A DNA stretch of 64,000 nucleotides from assembly GCF_021049305.1 (NCBI RefSeq), contig NZ_CP088081.1, positions 2,480,001 to 2,544,000 on the forward strand, read 5' to 3'. The first letter of the stretch is position 1. Each line of letters starts with the position of its first letter. This DNA is from Ideonella dechloratans (GTDB taxonomy: Bacteria; Pseudomonadota; Gammaproteobacteria; Burkholderiales; Burkholderiaceae_C). The notes under the pieces were generated by a model. The model was not told where the DNA came from. It did no database searches and worked only from the letters and a program-made list of their open reading frames with translations. Shown in pieces: positions 1-9,292 of the stretch. The translations under genes and the position numbers were made by a program.

Positions 1-291
1 CACACCGGCGAGGACGGCCAGATCCAGCTCACTTGGAGCGCCCGCCCCGACGAAAAGCAGCAGGTGGAGCTGGCGCGCGACCCGGGCTTCAGCTCGGTGG
101 TGACCAGTGCCGAACTCGCGGGTGGCCAGTGGACGTTGCCCAGCCTGCCGGTGCCCGGCACCTACTACTTCCGCTACCGCTATGTGGACGACCAGGGCTT
201 CGTCTCGCCCTGGACGGCGCCGCTGGGCATCGACGTGCCGGTGGACTGGCACATGCTGCTGCTGGGCGCGCCGCTGCTGTTCGCGCTCTGA
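1..291 (+). CDS. C-terminal fragment of a surface/periplasmic beta-sandwich protein (5' end outside window)
   Basis: The reading frame is open from the first base and ends at TGA 289-291, so only about 96 C-terminal residues are present. They contain a beta-rich module (ELARDPGFSSVV, then FRYRYVDDQGFVSPW) typical of fibronectin/Ig-like repeats. The end is a hydrophobic segment (WHMLLLGAPLLFAL). In Burkholderiales such tails occur in FecR/LysM-type periplasmic proteins, but the defining N-terminal domains are not visible, so the family assignment is only a suspicion. The gene converges with cysE across a palindromic hairpin. Confidence 0.6.
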   Translation, partial: HTGEDGQIQLTWSARPDEKQQVELARDPGFSSVVTSAELAGGQWTLPSLPVPGTYYFRYRYVDDQGFVSPWTAPLGIDVPVDWHMLLLGAPLLFAL

Positions 292-295
292 TGCT

Positions 296-319
296 TCAGC
301 CGCCCCCGGGGGCGGCTGA
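296..319. terminator. Perfect palindromic hairpin between converging genes
   Basis: Two exactly complementary 12-base arms (TCAGCCGCCCCC and its complement) abut with no spacer, between the truncated gene and the cysE stop codon. The position suits a bidirectional transcription end. Neither side has a clear T-run, so intrinsic termination is uncertain. Confidence 0.45.
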
Positions 320-322
320 GCT

Positions 323-1102
323 TCATTTGACCAAACGGTTCAGGCGCTCGGCGTCGAACTGCTCGGTGGTGCGGGCTTCCTGCGGCACGCAGGTGTCGGC
401 CGGCAACTCGCGGGCCTGCATCGAGAGCTTCTCGATCGCCTGCCACAGCAGGGCGATCTGGTGCTCGTGCGAGGAGGCGTTGTCGATCAAGCCCTTCATG
501 GCCTGGGCCACCGGATCGTCGCCACTGGTCAGACCATAGGCCGAGAAGCCCATGCGCGCGGCGGCGGCCTCGCGCTTGGCATCGGCCTCGGCCTGGATGA
601 TGCGGGCCGGGTTGCCCACCGCCGTCGCCCCGGCGGGCACCGGCTTGGTCACCACGGCCCCCGAGCCCACGCGGGCACCGGCGCCCACCGTGAAGCCGCC
701 CAGCACCGCCGCGTTCGCGCCAACGATCACGCCGGCCTCCAGCGTCGGGTGGCGCTTGGCGCCCTTGACCAGCGAGGTGCCGCCCAGGGTGACGCCCTGG
801 TAGATCGTGCAGTCGTCGCCGATCTCGGCCATCTCGCCGATGACGACGCCCATGCCATGGTCGATGAAGACGCGGCGACCGATGGTGGCCCCCGGGTGGA
901 TCTCGATGCCGGTGGCCCAGCGGGCGATGTGCGAGATGAAGCGGCCCAGCCACTTGAAGCCGCGCTGCCAGCACCAGTGGCCCAGGCGCTGCATCCACAG
1001 CGCGTGCAGGCCGGGGTAACAGGTCAGCACCTCCCAGCGGCTGCGCGCCGCAGGGTCGCGCTCCAGAATGCAGGCAATGTCTTCGCGCAGGCGGGAGAAC
1101 AT
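323..1102 (-). CDS. cysE: Serine O-acetyltransferase CysE
   Basis: Transfers acetyl from acetyl-CoA to L-serine, giving O-acetylserine, the first committed step of cysteine synthesis in the cytoplasm. The 259-residue protein has a helical N-terminal region ([17 protein letters not shown]). It is followed by a left-handed beta-helix of hexapeptide repeats with the catalytic segment [11 protein letters not shown] and the glycine-rich loop [11 protein letters not shown]. The start at 1102 is chosen because a GGAG lies five bases upstream and MFSRLRED is the usual family start; the frame stays open 20 codons further. The C-terminal 60 residues are less conserved. It converges with the truncated gene at the left edge and follows trmJ on the same strand, 78 bases downstream of it. 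Confidence 0.95.
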   Translation of the reverse strand: MFSRLREDIACILERDPAARSRWEVLTCYPGLHALWMQRLGHWCWQRGFKWLGRFISHIARWATGIEIHPGATIGRRVFIDHGMGVVIGEMAEIGDDCTIYQGVTLGGTSLVKGAKRHPTLEAGVIVGANAAVLGGFTVGAGARVGSGAVVTKPVPAGATAVGNPARIIQAEADAKREAAAARMGFSAYGLTSGDDPVAQAMKGLIDNASSHEHQIALLWQAIEKLSMQARELPADTCVPQEARTTEQFDAERLNRLVK

Positions 1103-1180
1103 GGCGGCTCCGTGGGTGGTTGATTCGAAAAACGAGAAAGCAAAGTCAGTGTAGCCGGGCACCCCGGAACCCGACCGGGC

Positions 1181-1981
1181 TCAGGGCTCTTTGCCCTGTG
1201 CCGGGGAGAGCTTCTGCATGGCCCGGGCGATGCCGCGCAGGATGTGCACCTCCTCCTGGGTCAGCTGGGCGCGATTGGCCAGCTGGTTCAGGCGCGGCAG
1301 CAGCTTCTTGGGCGCGGCAGGGTCCAGAAAGCCGATGTCCACCAGGGCCGCCTGCCAGTGGGCCAGCAGGCCCTGGATGGCCGCGCCATCAGCCCACTGC
1401 ACCGGCGCCGTGCGCGGCGCCACGGTGAAGCCCCCCAGAGCCTGGCGCCAGTCGTAGGCCAGCACCTGCACCGCCTGGGCCAGATTCAGCGAGCCGTAGG
1501 ACGGATCGGTGGGAATGGACAGACAGGCGTGGCAGCGGTAGACGTCCTCGTTGCCCAGACCGAAGCGCTCGCTGCCGAACACGAAGGCCACCCGGTGGCC
1601 CTGCGGCGCCAGCTCGGCGAAATGGGCCCGTGGCGCGTGCGTGGGCGGGCCGAAGTCGCGCGGGGTCATGGCCGTGGCACAGGCCCAGGTGATGCCGTCC
1701 AGCGCCTCGGCCAGGGTGGGCACGATGCGGGCCTGCGCCAGCACGTCGGTCGCGCCACTGGCCATGGCCACGGTGTCCTCGTGCTGCAGCACGTCGGCAA
1801 AGCGCGGGGCCACCAGCACCAGGTCCGAGAAGCCCATCACCTTCATCGCGCGGGCCGCCGCCCCCACGTTGCCTGGATGGCTGGTGCGCACCAGCACGAA
1901 ACGGGTGCCATCCGCCGGCCGGCCGGCCGTTTCGTGATCTTGTGCCGCAGCACCGGAGGGGGAAGCCAGGGGATGGGACAT
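1181..1981 (-). CDS. trmJ: tRNA (cytidine/uridine-2'-O-)-methyltransferase TrmJ
   Basis: A SPOUT-class enzyme that 2'-O-methylates position 32 of several tRNAs using S-adenosylmethionine. The 266-residue protein has the N-terminal RNA-binding face (VLVRTSHPGNVGAAARAMK) and the knotted SAM-binding motifs VFGSERFGLGNED and IPTDPSYGSLNLAQAVQVL. The C-terminal helical extension ends in Q-rich, charged residues. The start at 1981 (MSHPLASPSG) is preferred over an in-frame ATG 45 codons upstream, because the upstream part has no family similarity and would run through the suhB promoter. It is divergent from suhB, an arrangement also seen in enterobacteria. Confidence 0.93.
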   Translation of the reverse strand: MSHPLASPSGAAAQDHETAGRPADGTRFVLVRTSHPGNVGAAARAMKVMGFSDLVLVAPRFADVLQHEDTVAMASGATDVLAQARIVPTLAEALDGITWACATAMTPRDFGPPTHAPRAHFAELAPQGHRVAFVFGSERFGLGNEDVYRCHACLSIPTDPSYGSLNLAQAVQVLAYDWRQALGGFTVAPRTAPVQWADGAAIQGLLAHWQAALVDIGFLDPAAPKKLLPRLNQLANRAQLTQEEVHILRGIARAMQKLSPAQGKEP

Positions 1982-2008
1982 TGCCAAACGGGCGCTGAGC
2001 GCTAGAAT
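1981..2008 (+). promoter_or_regulatory. Sigma-70-type promoter candidate for suhB
   Basis: TTGCCA at 1981-1986 and TAGAAT at 2003-2008 are 16 bases apart, each one mismatch from the sigma-70 consensus. Transcription from about 2015 would give a leader of roughly 165 bases before suhB. The -35 hexamer touches the trmJ start codon on the other strand, so the two genes share a compact control region. Confidence 0.55.
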
Positions 2009-2178
2009 CAAGGGTTTTCCGCAGCCCGTATTGTCGCTGCGATGCTCTTTGTCCATCGCCAAGATCGCTCCACGAGCGCACCCGCCACGCGCTGCACTAT
2101 CCTTGCAGGTTGGCATGCCCTCGTCCCCCAGCCCGGGAACCCAGGCCGCACGCCGCCTTCCCCTTCGCAGGTTGAACC

Positions 2179-3156
2179 ATGACCCAGCAGACCCTCCACC
2201 CCATGCTCAACATCGCCGTGAAGGCCGCCCGTGCCGCCGGAGCGATCATCAACCGGGGATCGATGGACCTGGATCTGCTGAAGATCAACACCAAGAGCCC
2301 CAACGACTTCGTCACCGAGGTCGATCAGCTGGCTGAGGAAGCCATCATCGACACCATCCTGCAGGCCTATCCCAACCACGGGATCCTGGCCGAGGAGAGC
2401 GGCCGCGAGCGGGGCAACAAGAGCAGCGATTTCGTCTGGATCATCGACCCGCTCGATGGCACGACCAACTTCATCCATGGCTTCCCGGTCTACTGCGTCT
2501 CCATCGCCCTGACCTTCCGCGGCAAGGTGGAGCAGGCGGTGGTCTACGACCCGAACCGCAATGACCTGTTCGTGGCCTCGCGCGGCCGCGGCGCCTACCT
2601 GAACGACAAGCGCCTGCGCGTCTCGCGCCGCACCCGCTTGCAGGACAGCCTGATCGGCACCGGCTTCCCCTTCCGCCGCGGCGACAACTTCCAGCGCTAC
2701 ATGAAGATGTTCGAGACGCTGATGCCGCTGTGCGCCGGCCTGCGTCGCCCGGGTTCCGCCGCGCTGGACCTGTGCTACGTGGCGGCCGGCTACTACGACG
2801 CCTTCTTCGAGACCGGCCTGAGCCCCTGGGACATCGCCGCAGGCTCGCTCATCGTCACCGAGGCTGGTGGCCTGGTGGGCAATTTCACCGGTGAACCCGA
2901 CTTCATGAACCAGCGCGAGATCTTGGCCGGTGCGCCCAAGATCTACGGCCAGTTGGTGCCGCTGCTGAGCCCCTTCACCCGCGTGATCACCGAAGAGCCG
3001 GCCGCCGAGGCCCCCCCGGCGGGCGAGGCCCCGGCTGCGGAAGCGGCCGCCGAAGACGCCCCCAAGGTCCGCAAGCCGCTGCGCCTGCGCAAGAAGGCCG
3101 CGGAGGGCGACGACGCGACCCCGGCCACCGGCTCCGCCGAAGACGCCCCCTTCTGA
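2179..3156 (+). CDS. suhB: Inositol-1-monophosphatase family protein SuhB
   Basis: Mg-dependent phosphatase of the IMPase fold; in E. coli SuhB also joins the Nus complex that protects rRNA transcription. The 325 residues show the metal-binding motifs [22 protein letters not shown] and, near residue 217, [17 protein letters not shown], so the catalytic core is intact. The core ends near residue 270. After it comes a tail of about 55 residues rich in Ala, Pro and Glu, with a basic patch ([12 protein letters not shown]) that the E. coli protein (about 267 residues) lacks. The start ATG at 2179 has only a weak ribosome site but fits the family N-terminus ([15 protein letters not shown]). Confidence 0.93.
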   Translation: MTQQTLHPMLNIAVKAARAAGAIINRGSMDLDLLKINTKSPNDFVTEVDQLAEEAIIDTILQAYPNHGILAEESGRERGNKSSDFVWIIDPLDGTTNFIHGFPVYCVSIALTFRGKVEQAVVYDPNRNDLFVASRGRGAYLNDKRLRVSRRTRLQDSLIGTGFPFRRGDNFQRYMKMFETLMPLCAGLRRPGSAALDLCYVAAGYYDAFFETGLSPWDIAAGSLIVTEAGGLVGNFTGEPDFMNQREILAGAPKIYGQLVPLLSPFTRVITEEPAAEAPPAGEAPAAEAAAEDAPKVRKPLRLRKKAAEGDDATPATGSAEDAPF

Positions 3157-3181
3157 TCCCCGGGGCCCGGCGCGGCCTCAG

Positions 3182-4045
3182 TCAGCCCCCGGGCGTGTAG
3201 AGCACGGCCCGCGGCGGGCGACACAGGCCCCACAGCCGCACACCGGCGGCCTGCGCCGCCTGCACACCCAGGGCCGTGGGTGCCGACACCGTGGCCAGGG
3301 CCCTCAGGCCCACCCGGGCGCACTTGGCCACCAACTCGTGGCTGGCACGGCTGGACATCAGCACCAGCCCCGGCGCACCCAGCTGCCCCTGCCGGGCCAG
3401 CACACCGATCAGCTTGTCCAGTGCGTTGTGCCGGCCCACGTCCTCGCGAGCCCAGCGCACTTCACCGTCCAGATCGGCCCAGGCCGCCACATGCACGGCG
3501 CCCGCCTGGGCGTTGAGCGGCTGGAAGGCCGGCAGCCGGGGCATGACCCGGGCCAGCAAGGCGGCGTCGACACGGCCCAGCCATTCGGCGGCCGGCAGGG
3601 CCGCCGGCAACAGCTCCAGGGCCTGCAGGCTCTCGATGCCGCAGACGCCGCAACCGGTGCGTCCGGCCAACGTGCGCCGACGCAGCTTGAGGCCCTCCAG
3701 TCGGCGCGGCGACAGCTCGATGTGCACCTCCCAGGCCGGAGGGCTCCCCGGCGTCTGGCAGGCCGCGGGCCGGGCCTCGACATCCCGCAGCTCGTCGGCC
3801 GAAGCCACGATGCCCTCGCTGAGCGCGAAGCCCAGGGCGAAGTCCTCCAGCTCCAGCGGCGAAGCCATCATCACCGCATGCGAAATGCCGTTGAACACCA
3901 TGGCCACCGGCACCTCGTCGGCCAGCCAGTCGTCGGCGGCCACCAGTTCCGCAACCGCTGCCCCGTCCTGCGGGGTGCGCTGCACGCGCTGGCGCACCAG
4001 GCCGGGCGGGACAGCGTCGTCAGGCAGGTGCGGGCTCCGGCTCAT
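3182..4045 (-). CDS. fdhD: Formate dehydrogenase accessory sulfurtransferase FdhD
   Basis: Carries sulfur from a cysteine desulfurase to the molybdenum cofactor, which formate dehydrogenases need for activity. The 287-residue protein contains the catalytic CxxC pair in GCGVCGIESLQ, the segment FNGISHAVMMASP near residue 50, and DVGRHNALDKLIG in the second half. The start at 4045 (MSRSPHLPDD) is chosen because the longer frame would run into the tRNA-Sec gene. It is the last gene of the minus-strand formate dehydrogenase/selenocysteine cluster, 54 bases past the tRNA. Confidence 0.95.
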   Translation of the reverse strand: MSRSPHLPDDAVPPGLVRQRVQRTPQDGAAVAELVAADDWLADEVPVAMVFNGISHAVMMASPLELEDFALGFALSEGIVASADELRDVEARPAACQTPGSPPAWEVHIELSPRRLEGLKLRRRTLAGRTGCGVCGIESLQALELLPAALPAAEWLGRVDAALLARVMPRLPAFQPLNAQAGAVHVAAWADLDGEVRWAREDVGRHNALDKLIGVLARQGQLGAPGLVLMSSRASHELVAKCARVGLRALATVSAPTALGVQAAQAAGVRLWGLCRPPRAVLYTPGG

Positions 4046-4099
4046 GGGGCATCCAACGGTACGGCAAAGGCGCAGACAGGGAGAAAAAGGGCGCAGCAG

Positions 4100-4195
4100 T
4101 GGCGGAAGGCAGCCGGAGTCGAACCGACCAGGGAGCGGCTGACGCCCCCTACCGGGTTTGAAGCCCGGGCGCACCACCGGATGCGTGTGCCTTCC
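4100..4195 (-). tRNA. selC: tRNA-Sec (selC), anticodon TCA
   Basis: Read on the minus strand, the 96-base sequence starts GGAAGGCA and ends TGCCTTCC-G-CCA. That gives the eight-pair acceptor stem peculiar to tRNA-Sec, with CCA encoded. The anticodon stem CCGGG/CCCGG encloses the loop CTTCAAA with anticodon TCA at 4161-4159. A long variable arm and a T arm with TTCGACT follow, closely like E. coli selC. It lies 15 bases after the selB stop and 54 bases before fdhD on the same strand, so it is probably cut out of the operon transcript. A separate promoter is not visible. Confidence 0.97.
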
Positions 4196-4210
4196 AGAAC
4201 AGGGACGCCG

Positions 4211-6178
4211 TCAAGGCGTCGGCGCGGATTGTAGGAGGGCCTGCTTCGCCAGTTCGGACTGGGGCCAACCGGCCTCGGCCCGCAGGACATGGGCGTCCTG
4301 CACGCGCCGGGTGTAGCCCACGCGGTCGAAGAACTCCAGCACCTGGATGGCCCGCTTGCGCCCCAGGCCGGTGTGGTCCCGGAAGACGCGGGCCTCCACC
4401 AGACCGCCCAGGCTGCGCGCTGCCAGCAAGGCCAGCAGGCCCGACAGCAGCTGCACCTGCGAGGCGGCATAGAACAGGTCCTTGACGACCTGGAAGAGCA
4501 GGCCCTGGCGGGCCAGCTTGCGCAGGAGCTGGCGCACCACCTCCTCCGCCACGCCGGCACGGCCCGCCAGGTCGCGCACCCAGGGCGGGTCGAAACCGCC
4601 CTCCTCCACCCAGGGCAGCAGGCGTTCGGCCAGCGCCCGCTCGCTGTCGCTCAGGCGCACCTCGTGCCCGGGCAGATGCAGCCAGGCGCCGCTGGACGCG
4701 ATGGCGCCGTCGCGCAGCAGCGCCTCCAGCAAGGCGCGCCACAGGGCATCGTGCTGCGGCTGGGCCTGGCCCGGCAGGGCCATGCGGCGCAGTCGGGCGG
4801 CGTTCACCCCCGGTTCGTCGGGCGTGCGCTCGTGGAAGCGCGTCAGCGCCGCCAGCACCTGTTCGCGCCAGCGCTGCCAGACGACCTCGGCCAGCAGCAG
4901 CGCGTCATCCGGCCCGCTGGGCAACTGCACCAGCCCGGCATCTGCCAGGGCCAGCACCTCCGGCGGGCGGCCCATCAACAGCGCCAGGCGGCTGCGCAGC
5001 ACGCCGGTGGGCGACTGCGCCACCAGATCGACCAGGGGACCGCCGGCCAGCGCCTCTTCCAGCGCGTCCAGATAGGCCTGCCGCTCGGGGCTGCGGCGCT
5101 TGCGTTCGGGGGCGAAGGGGTCGATCACCGCCCCGCCGCCGATGGTGCGGCTGGCCTGGGCGTTGCGCAGGATGAAGCGGTCGCCCGGCAGCACGAAGAC
5201 CGGCTGTTCCAGGACCAGCTGCACCCGGGCGGTCTGGCCGGGCGCCAGCGCGGCATCGTCCAGCAGGGCCACGTGGGCCGTCTGGTGGCTGGTGCCCACA
5301 TGCACATGCACGGGGGCCCACTGGGCCAGGGCCGGGGCATCCGGCAGCAGCTGCAGGCGCACGTCCATGCGGATGCTGGCCTGCAGGGCCCGCGGGTCGG
5401 CGATCCAGTCGCCGCGGCGGATCGCCTCGCGGTCGATGCCGGCCAGGTTCAGCGCGCAGCGCTGCCCGGCCACGCCGCGGTCTGTCGCCTGGTTCTGGGC
5501 ATGGATGGAGCGCACCCGCACCTTCTGGCCGCTGGCGGAATGGGCCACCGTGTCGCCCACCGCCACCTGGCCACCGAAGACCGTGCCGGTGACCACGGTA
5601 CCCTGCCCGGCCAGCGTGAACACGCGGTCCACCGCCAGGCGGAACAGGCCGTCCTGGCGGCGCTGGGCATGGTGCTCGGCCAGGGTCCACAGATGGGCCC
5701 GCAGCGCCGCCACGCCAGGGTCGCCTTCGGCCGTGGCGGCCGTCTCGAACACGGGGGCGGCGGCCAGCGGCGTGCCGGCCAGCAGCACCGCCAGCTCGGC
5801 CCGCACCTCGGCCACCCGGGCCGCTTCGGTGCGGTCCACCTTGGTCAGAGCCACCGTGCCTTCACGCACGCCCAGCAGGTCCAGGATGGCCAGGTGCTCG
5901 CGGGTCTGCGGCATCACGCCATCGTCGGCGGCCACCACCAGCAAGGCATGGTCCACGCCGACGGCGCCGGCCGCCATGGTGTGGACGAATTTCTCGTGGC
6001 CGGGCACGTCGATGAAGCCCAGCACCTCACCGCTGGCCAGCGGCGCATAGGCATAGCCCAGCTCGATGGAGATGCCGCGCGCCTTCTCTTCCTTCAGACG
6101 GTCCGTGTCCACGCCGGTGAGCGCGCGCACCAGCGTGGTCTTGCCGTGGTCGATGTGGCCGGCGGTGCCGATGATCAT
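4211..6178 (-). CDS. selB: Selenocysteine-specific translation elongation factor SelB
   Basis: GTPase that brings Sec-tRNA to ribosomes stalled at a UGA followed by a SECIS hairpin. The 655 residues start with an EF-Tu-like G domain: P-loop GHIDHGKTT at residues 7-15, [13 protein letters not shown] near 58-70 and TKVD for guanine recognition. Beta-barrel domains follow to about residue 370. Tandem winged-helix domains then bind the SECIS RNA (for example [18 protein letters not shown] and [18 protein letters not shown]). The start ATG overlaps the selA stop as ATGA, indicating translational coupling. Its tRNA ligand is encoded 15 bases downstream and its mRNA target is fdnG in the same cluster. 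Confidence 0.97.
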   Translation of the reverse strand: MIIGTAGHIDHGKTTLVRALTGVDTDRLKEEKARGISIELGYAYAPLASGEVLGFIDVPGHEKFVHTMAAGAVGVDHALLVVAADDGVMPQTREHLAILDLLGVREGTVALTKVDRTEAARVAEVRAELAVLLAGTPLAAAPVFETAATAEGDPGVAALRAHLWTLAEHHAQRRQDGLFRLAVDRVFTLAGQGTVVTGTVFGGQVAVGDTVAHSASGQKVRVRSIHAQNQATDRGVAGQRCALNLAGIDREAIRRGDWIADPRALQASIRMDVRLQLLPDAPALAQWAPVHVHVGTSHQTAHVALLDDAALAPGQTARVQLVLEQPVFVLPGDRFILRNAQASRTIGGGAVIDPFAPERKRRSPERQAYLDALEEALAGGPLVDLVAQSPTGVLRSRLALLMGRPPEVLALADAGLVQLPSGPDDALLLAEVVWQRWREQVLAALTRFHERTPDEPGVNAARLRRMALPGQAQPQHDALWRALLEALLRDGAIASSGAWLHLPGHEVRLSDSERALAERLLPWVEEGGFDPPWVRDLAGRAGVAEEVVRQLLRKLARQGLLFQVVKDLFYAASQVQLLSGLLALLAARSLGGLVEARVFRDHTGLGRKRAIQVLEFFDRVGYTRRVQDAHVLRAEAGWPQSELAKQALLQSAPTP

Positions 6179-7641
6179 CGCGCACGGTCCTCCGCCAGCG
6201 CCTGCTGCAGGGCGCCGAACTGGGCCAGGAAGGCAGCCTCGTCACGCTCGTCCAGGCAGCGCAGGTCCAGCCACAAGGCGTTGTCGCCGATGCGACCGAT
6301 CACCGGCCGCGCCAGGCCACGCCAGGCGGCTTCCAGGCGCGAGAGGGCCCGGCCAGCCCGTTTGACTTCGGTGGGCTCGATGCGCAGGCCCGCGCTGGGC
6401 AGGGTGTTGACCGGCAGGGCCCCGCTGCCGATCTGGCTGAACATGGGCGCCAGGGAGACCTGGTAGGCGCCGCCCAGCGCGGCCGCCAGCGGCGCCAGCA
6501 GGCGCTGGGCCTGGGCCTGCATGGCCGCCTGTGGGCGGGTGAACAGGCGCAGCGCCGGCAGGCGCTCGGCCAGGAATTCCGGCGCCTGGTACAGGCGCAG
6601 CACCGGCTCCAGCGCGGCCAGGGTGAGCTTGCCCACCCGCAGCGCGCGCTTGAGCGGGTTCCTTTTGATCTTGGCGATCAGGTCCTTGCGGCCGACGATC
6701 AGGCCGGCCTGCGGGCCGCCCAGCAGCTTGTCGCCGCTGAAGCTCACCACGTCGGCCCCGGCAGCCACCACGTCGCGCACCGTGGGCTCGTGCGGCAGAC
6801 CCCAGTCGGCCAGGTCGATCAGGGTGCCGCTGCCCAGGTCCACCGCCAACGGCAGGCCCTGGGCATGGGCGATGCGGGCGACCTCGCTCTCGGCCACGCT
6901 GGCGGTGAAGCCGGTGACCGCGTAGTTGCTGCAGTGCACCTTCATCAGCAGCCCGGTCTTGGGCGTGATGGCGCCTTCGTAGTCGCGGGCATGGGTGCGG
7001 TTGGTGGTGCCCACCTCCACCAGCCTGGCGCCGGCGCGGGCCATGATGTCGGGGATGCGGAAGGCCCCGCCGATCTCCACCAGTTCGCCGCGGGAGACGA
7101 TGACCTCCTTGCGCGCGGCCAGGGCGTTGAGCATCAGCAGCACCGCGGCGGCGTTGTTGTTGACCACGGTGGCGGCTTCGGCCCCGGTCAGCTCGCACAG
7201 CAGGTCGTTGACCAGGTCGTCGCGGTCACCGCGCCCCCCTGTGGCCAGGTCGTATTCCAGGTTGGCCGGGCTTGTCAGCGCCTGCACCACAGCCTGCACC
7301 GCCTCGTCGGGCAGCAGGGCCCGACCCAGGTTGGTGTGCAGCACGGTGCCGGTGAGGTTGAAGACCGCCCGCAGGCGGGGTGCCCGCTGGCGTCGCAGGT
7401 CTGCCTCCACGGCCTGCGCGAGCGCAGCGGGAGCCCCCAACTCCGCAGCCAGGGCCTCCCCACCGCGCAAGCGGCTGCGCAGGCGCTCCAGCTGGGCACG
7501 CACCGCCGCCGTCACCAGGCTCAGGCCGTGTTCACCCAGCACCGGCTGGAAGGCGGCATGGGTCAGCAGCTTGTCCACGGCCGGCAGCTGGGCCGGCGAG
7601 CTGAGCAACGCGTGGGCGTCGAGGGGGGTTGCGGCGCTCAT
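6175..7641 (-). CDS. selA: L-seryl-tRNA(Sec) selenium transferase SelA
   Basis: PLP enzyme that converts Ser-tRNA(Sec) to selenocysteyl-tRNA(Sec) using selenophosphate. The 488 residues contain the family segments [33 protein letters not shown] and [18 protein letters not shown]; the lysine of the last is the expected PLP Schiff-base residue. Length is close to the E. coli enzyme (about 463). Both ends overlap neighbours by ATGA: with fdhE upstream (7638-7641) and selB downstream (6175-6178). The selenophosphate donor gene selD is not in the window. Confidence 0.97.
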   Translation of the reverse strand: MSAATPLDAHALLSSPAQLPAVDKLLTHAAFQPVLGEHGLSLVTAAVRAQLERLRSRLRGGEALAAELGAPAALAQAVEADLRRQRAPRLRAVFNLTGTVLHTNLGRALLPDEAVQAVVQALTSPANLEYDLATGGRGDRDDLVNDLLCELTGAEAATVVNNNAAAVLLMLNALAARKEVIVSRGELVEIGGAFRIPDIMARAGARLVEVGTTNRTHARDYEGAITPKTGLLMKVHCSNYAVTGFTASVAESEVARIAHAQGLPLAVDLGSGTLIDLADWGLPHEPTVRDVVAAGADVVSFSGDKLLGGPQAGLIVGRKDLIAKIKRNPLKRALRVGKLTLAALEPVLRLYQAPEFLAERLPALRLFTRPQAAMQAQAQRLLAPLAAALGGAYQVSLAPMFSQIGSGALPVNTLPSAGLRIEPTEVKRAGRALSRLEAAWRGLARPVIGRIGDNALWLDLRCLDERDEAAFLAQFGALQQALAEDRAR

Positions 7642-8591
7642 GCGTCCTGCGTGTCCAGGTCTTCACCCGAGGGCTCGCCGGAGGCCAGCGCCAGCAGGGG
7701 GTTGCCGCTGGCACGAGCGTAGGCGGTGTCGGCCATCAGCAGGTCCAGGGTCAGGCTGGCCAGATCGTCAGCCAGTGGCTCGACCAGCGGGTCCTTCTCC
7801 TGGTTCACCTGCTTGCGGTAGGTGTGGCAGCTGTCGCAGGTCTCGGCCAGCACGGCCGGGTCGCCACCCTCGATGCCCTGGTAGCGCACGCCCTTCGTCG
7901 ATTCGCAATGGCTGCACTTGACGCGCACCATGTGCCATTCGGTGGCGCACAGGCCGCAATGCAGGTAGCGATGGCCGCCCGCCTCGCCGCCGATGCGCAG
8001 CACGCTGACCACCGGCGCGCTGCCGCACACCGGGCAGATGGAAGCCGGATCCACATAGGCGATGCGCTGGGTGTCCAGGCGGCTGGCGATGTCGGCATAG
8101 ACGACCTGCAGCGCGGCCATCACCAGCGGCTGGGCCGCCAGTTCGGCCGGCGTGGCCTGGTCGCCCAGGAAGGCCTGGGCCAGCGCCTCCAGCTCGGCGT
8201 CGCCACGAGCTGCCAGGGCCTGGGCGTTCTGGCGCAGGGCCTGCGGCAGGTCCTGCAGGGCCAGCACGCCGGCCAGCAGCTGCCGCAGCATGCCCAGCCA
8301 GGCCGGGTCGGGCCGCAGCGGCGCAGGCAGCACGGGCATGCCGTGGTCCAGCGATTGGGCGATCACCGCCTCGGGCACCGGCTGGGTGGCCACGGTGGCG
8401 GCGGCCTGCGCCTGGAGATCGACCAGATGAGCCAGGAAGCGCAGGTAGTCGGCAATCGGATGGCCGTCGGCCTTCTGGCGCAGGCGCGCCGCCCGCTCGG
8501 TGAACAGCACGGCCGGCTGCGGCAGGCGCAGCCGCGGGAACTCGATGCGGTCCAGCGATTCGATTTCGCCGGGTTGAAGAATGCGTTGCAC
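7638..8591 (-). CDS. fdhE: Formate dehydrogenase accessory protein FdhE
   Basis: Iron/zinc-binding cytoplasmic factor needed for assembly of active respiratory formate dehydrogenase. Four cysteine pairs are visible in the C-terminal half: [24 protein letters not shown] and CDSCHTY, the family's rubredoxin-like knuckles. The start is taken as GTG at 8591 ([13 protein letters not shown]), because GGAG sits six bases upstream and this N-terminus matches the family. TTG codons at 8603 and 8597 are possible but lack a ribosome site. The gene follows a hairpin after fdnI and overlaps selA by four bases. Confidence 0.93.
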   Translation of the reverse strand: MQRILQPGEIESLDRIEFPRLRLPQPAVLFTERAARLRQKADGHPIADYLRFLAHLVDLQAQAAATVATQPVPEAVIAQSLDHGMPVLPAPLRPDPAWLGMLRQLLAGVLALQDLPQALRQNAQALAARGDAELEALAQAFLGDQATPAELAAQPLVMAALQVVYADIASRLDTQRIAYVDPASICPVCGSAPVVSVLRIGGEAGGHRYLHCGLCATEWHMVRVKCSHCESTKGVRYQGIEGGDPAVLAETCDSCHTYRKQVNQEKDPLVEPLADDLASLTLDLLMADTAYARASGNPLLALASGEPSGEDLDTQDA

Positions 8592-8604
8592 GCCCAACTC
8601 CAAT

Positions 8605-8647
8605 CAGAAAGAAACAGGCCGCCGGTGCTGGACAGCAGCCGGCGGCC
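8605..8647 (-). terminator. Hairpin with T-rich tail between fdnI and fdhE (attenuator candidate)
   Basis: On the minus strand, nine-base arms (GGCCGCCGG and its complement) enclose a mismatch and a second five-pair stem (TGCTG/CAGCA) at 8617-8647. They are followed by the pyrimidine-rich TGTTTCTTTCTG. It lies just after the fdnI stop and ends close to the fdhE ribosome site. It could partly terminate transcription, or protect the 3' end of the fdnG-fdxH-fdnI message, lowering expression of the maturation genes. Confidence 0.55.
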
Positions 8648-8665
8648 GGGATGGGACGAAGCCGG

Positions 8666-9292
8666 TCAGCTCTTGTCGCCCGTCATCTGGCGGTACCAGC
8701 CACGGTGGTGCTGCTTGGCCCAGGCGCGGGTGACCGTGCCGTAGAGCATGGCCCGGATGGTGCCACGGGTCCAGATGGCCGCGTAGACGTGCATGATGAT
8801 CAGGCCGATCATCCACACCGCGCCGACCGCATGCAGCAGCGAGGCCAGGCGCACCGCCGTCACCGGCGGGGTCCACCAGGCGCGCCACATCAGCAGGCCG
8901 GAGAGGAACAGGATGACCATGCCGATCACCAGGCCCCAGAACAGGACCTTCTGACCGCCGTTGTACTTGCCCTGCTCGGGCATGTCGTGGTCATTGCCGT
9001 CCACCATCTTGCGCACATTGCGCAGCCACTCCTTGTCGCGCGGCTCGATGACGTTGAGCTTCCAGAAGCGCCCGGCCATCACCACGAAGAACAGCATCAT
9101 CACCACCCCGATGTAGGGGTGGAGGATGCGGGTCCAGGGGCCGCCCCCGAAGAGCTGGGTGAGCGGGAAGAAGGCCGGGTGGAAGAAGGCCAGGCCCGAC
9201 AGCGCCAGCAGGATGAAGCAGATGCCCACCACCCAGTGGTTGGCCCGCTCCGAGGCGTTGTAGCGCTGCAGGTCACGAGGATTGCGTCTCAT
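8666..9292 (-). CDS. fdnI: Formate dehydrogenase gamma subunit (cytochrome b556)
   Basis: Membrane di-haem cytochrome that passes electrons from the beta subunit to quinone. The 208 residues predict four membrane spans (about 20-40, 58-78, 113-133 and 153-173). Histidines suited to haem ligation are seen in [22 protein letters not shown] and IMHVYAAIW. The short N-terminus ([12 protein letters not shown]) is cytoplasmic. The start codon overlaps the fdxH stop as ATGA, so synthesis is coupled to the beta subunit. The 3' side carries a strong hairpin before fdhE. Confidence 0.95.
   Translation of the reverse strand: MRRNPRDLQRYNASERANHWVVGICFILLALSGLAFFHPAFFPLTQLFGGGPWTRILHPYIGVVMMLFFVVMAGRFWKLNVIEPRDKEWLRNVRKMVDGNDHDMPEQGKYNGGQKVLFWGLVIGMVILFLSGLLMWRAWWTPPVTAVRLASLLHAVGAVWMIGLIIMHVYAAIWTRGTIRAMLYGTVTRAWAKQHHRGWYRQMTGDKS

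Noticed and set aside
4046..4177. FdhD start at 4177
   Set aside because: The extra codons overlap the tRNA-Sec gene; family similarity begins after 4045.
4289..6466. 725-codon open frame on the plus strand opposite selB and part of selA
   Set aside because: Typical antisense shadow in GC-rich DNA; the encoded sequence is low-complexity His/Gln/Gly-rich and the other strand codes for clear selB and selA.
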